A stretch of DNA of 22,760 nucleotides from a virus. A model generated the notes under the pieces. It was not told where the DNA came from. It did not search any database and saw nothing but the letters and a program-made list of their open reading frames with translations. The stretch covers positions 1-22,760 of IMG/VR virus record IMGVR_UViG_3300005527_000319. One strand, 5' to 3'. Positions 22,416 to 22,760 of the stretch are shown here, in pieces. The position numbers were made by a program, and so were the translations under genes. Within the stretch, counting starts at the first letter, position 1. Each line of letters starts with the position of its first letter.

Positions 22416-22742
22416 TTATATACTTCTTATTATTGTTTTAACAACCCAGCTTGATGTTACGGCTGATGTCTCTAATATCGCATTACCACTACTCACAACC
22501 ATATTAAATGTTATACCACTTGTGTTTCCAAAATCGGTTGTTGTTGTTTCTGTAAAATTAACTGAAGTTCCACTCCATATTGACATAATGTTTCCGGCTC
22601 TCAAATTGGTACCATCATTAACTGTGTAATCAAAGAAAGCTCCGGTGTATGCGCTTGTAGGAATTGAGTATATTGTTGTAGTTCCGGCGTTTGCGGTCTT
22701 TTTACTTGTAGTATTTAGTGATGGTGCTTGGTAACTACCCAT
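22416..22742 (-). CDS. Small virion-like protein, 108 aa
   Basis: ATG start; stop is 1 nt before the first LamG start. Predicted all-beta: KKTANAGTTTIYSIPTSAY, GAFFDYTVNDGTNLRAGNIM, SIWSGTSVNFTETTTTDFGN, TSGITFNMVVSSGN, then SSWVVKTIIRSI. This pattern recurs as a stand-alone domain in phage structural proteins (from memory, not verified). Likely virion or fibre-associated. It heads the LamG block within the window. Confidence 0.72.
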   Translation of the reverse strand: MGSYQAPSLNTTSKKTANAGTTTIYSIPTSAYTGAFFDYTVNDGTNLRAGNIMSIWSGTSVNFTETTTTDFGNTSGITFNMVVSSGNAILETSAVTSSWVVKTIIRSI

Positions 22743-22760
22743 TAATATCGTATTATCACT
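22742..22760 (-). CDS. Possible 3' end of an upstream gene (cut by window edge)
   Basis: A TAA overlaps the ATG of the 108-aa gene (TAATG). The frame entering from the right edge reads V-I-I-R-Y then stop. The overlap matches the packing of neighbouring genes, and the ending resembles the fibre-type ends in this window. Only 19 nt are visible, so this is weak. Confidence 0.3.

Overview
The window is a late (virion structure) segment of a T4-like myovirus genome that probably infects a Bacteroidota host, most likely a flavobacterium. The T4-type assignment rests on recognisable homologues of large terminase gp17, portal gp20, prohead protease gp21, scaffold gp22 and major capsid protein gp23, in T4 order and all on the minus strand. 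The host inference rests on three things: a plus-strand ribosomal protein bS21 gene that resembles Bacteroidota bS21, AT-rich DNA, and start codons preceded by A/T-rich leaders without a clear Shine-Dalgarno sequence. No tRNA, integrase, transposon or CRISPR array was seen.

Transcription of the structural genes runs right to left. The right third (22760-16303) is an adhesin region. It has a 108-aa virion-like protein, five small LamG/concanavalin-like proteins interrupted by one 96-aa protein, a 459-aa tail-fibre-like protein and a sixth, divergent LamG protein. The middle (16233-9879) holds a 1338-aa protein built mostly of nonapeptide repeats, a 138-aa protein of unknown function, and a 634-aa fibre with YadA-like SHAEG repeats and a C-terminal peptidase-G2-type autoproteolytic chaperone domain. 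A hairpin terminator closes this block. The left part (9799-1) is the DNA-packaging and head-assembly module: terminase, an 84-aa unknown, portal, a 239-aa helical unknown, [bS21 on the opposite strand], a 156-aa unknown, protease, a 71-aa DUF4494-like protein, a second terminator, scaffold, and the major capsid protein running off the left edge.

The head genes would act together. Portal and scaffold nucleate the prohead, gp23 polymerises around the scaffold, gp21 cleaves scaffold and capsid (a matching site is visible after residue 60 of gp23), and gp17 packages DNA through the portal. The LamG, SHAEG and nonapeptide proteins are best read as tail-fibre or adhesin components for host recognition. 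T4 genes 18 and 19 (sheath and tube), which lie between 17 and 20 in T4, are not here.

The points most worth a second look are: the bS21 gene antisense to the late cluster, with a shared convergent hairpin; the nonapeptide solenoid carrying two paralogous inserted domains, an architecture echoed in the neighbouring SHAEG fibre; the LamG array, with a 13-codon relic of a lost LamG 3' end; a shifted Walker A lysine in the terminase; a cysteine cluster in the capsid protein; and a recurrent TATTTATT/TATTTATA element upstream of most late genes.
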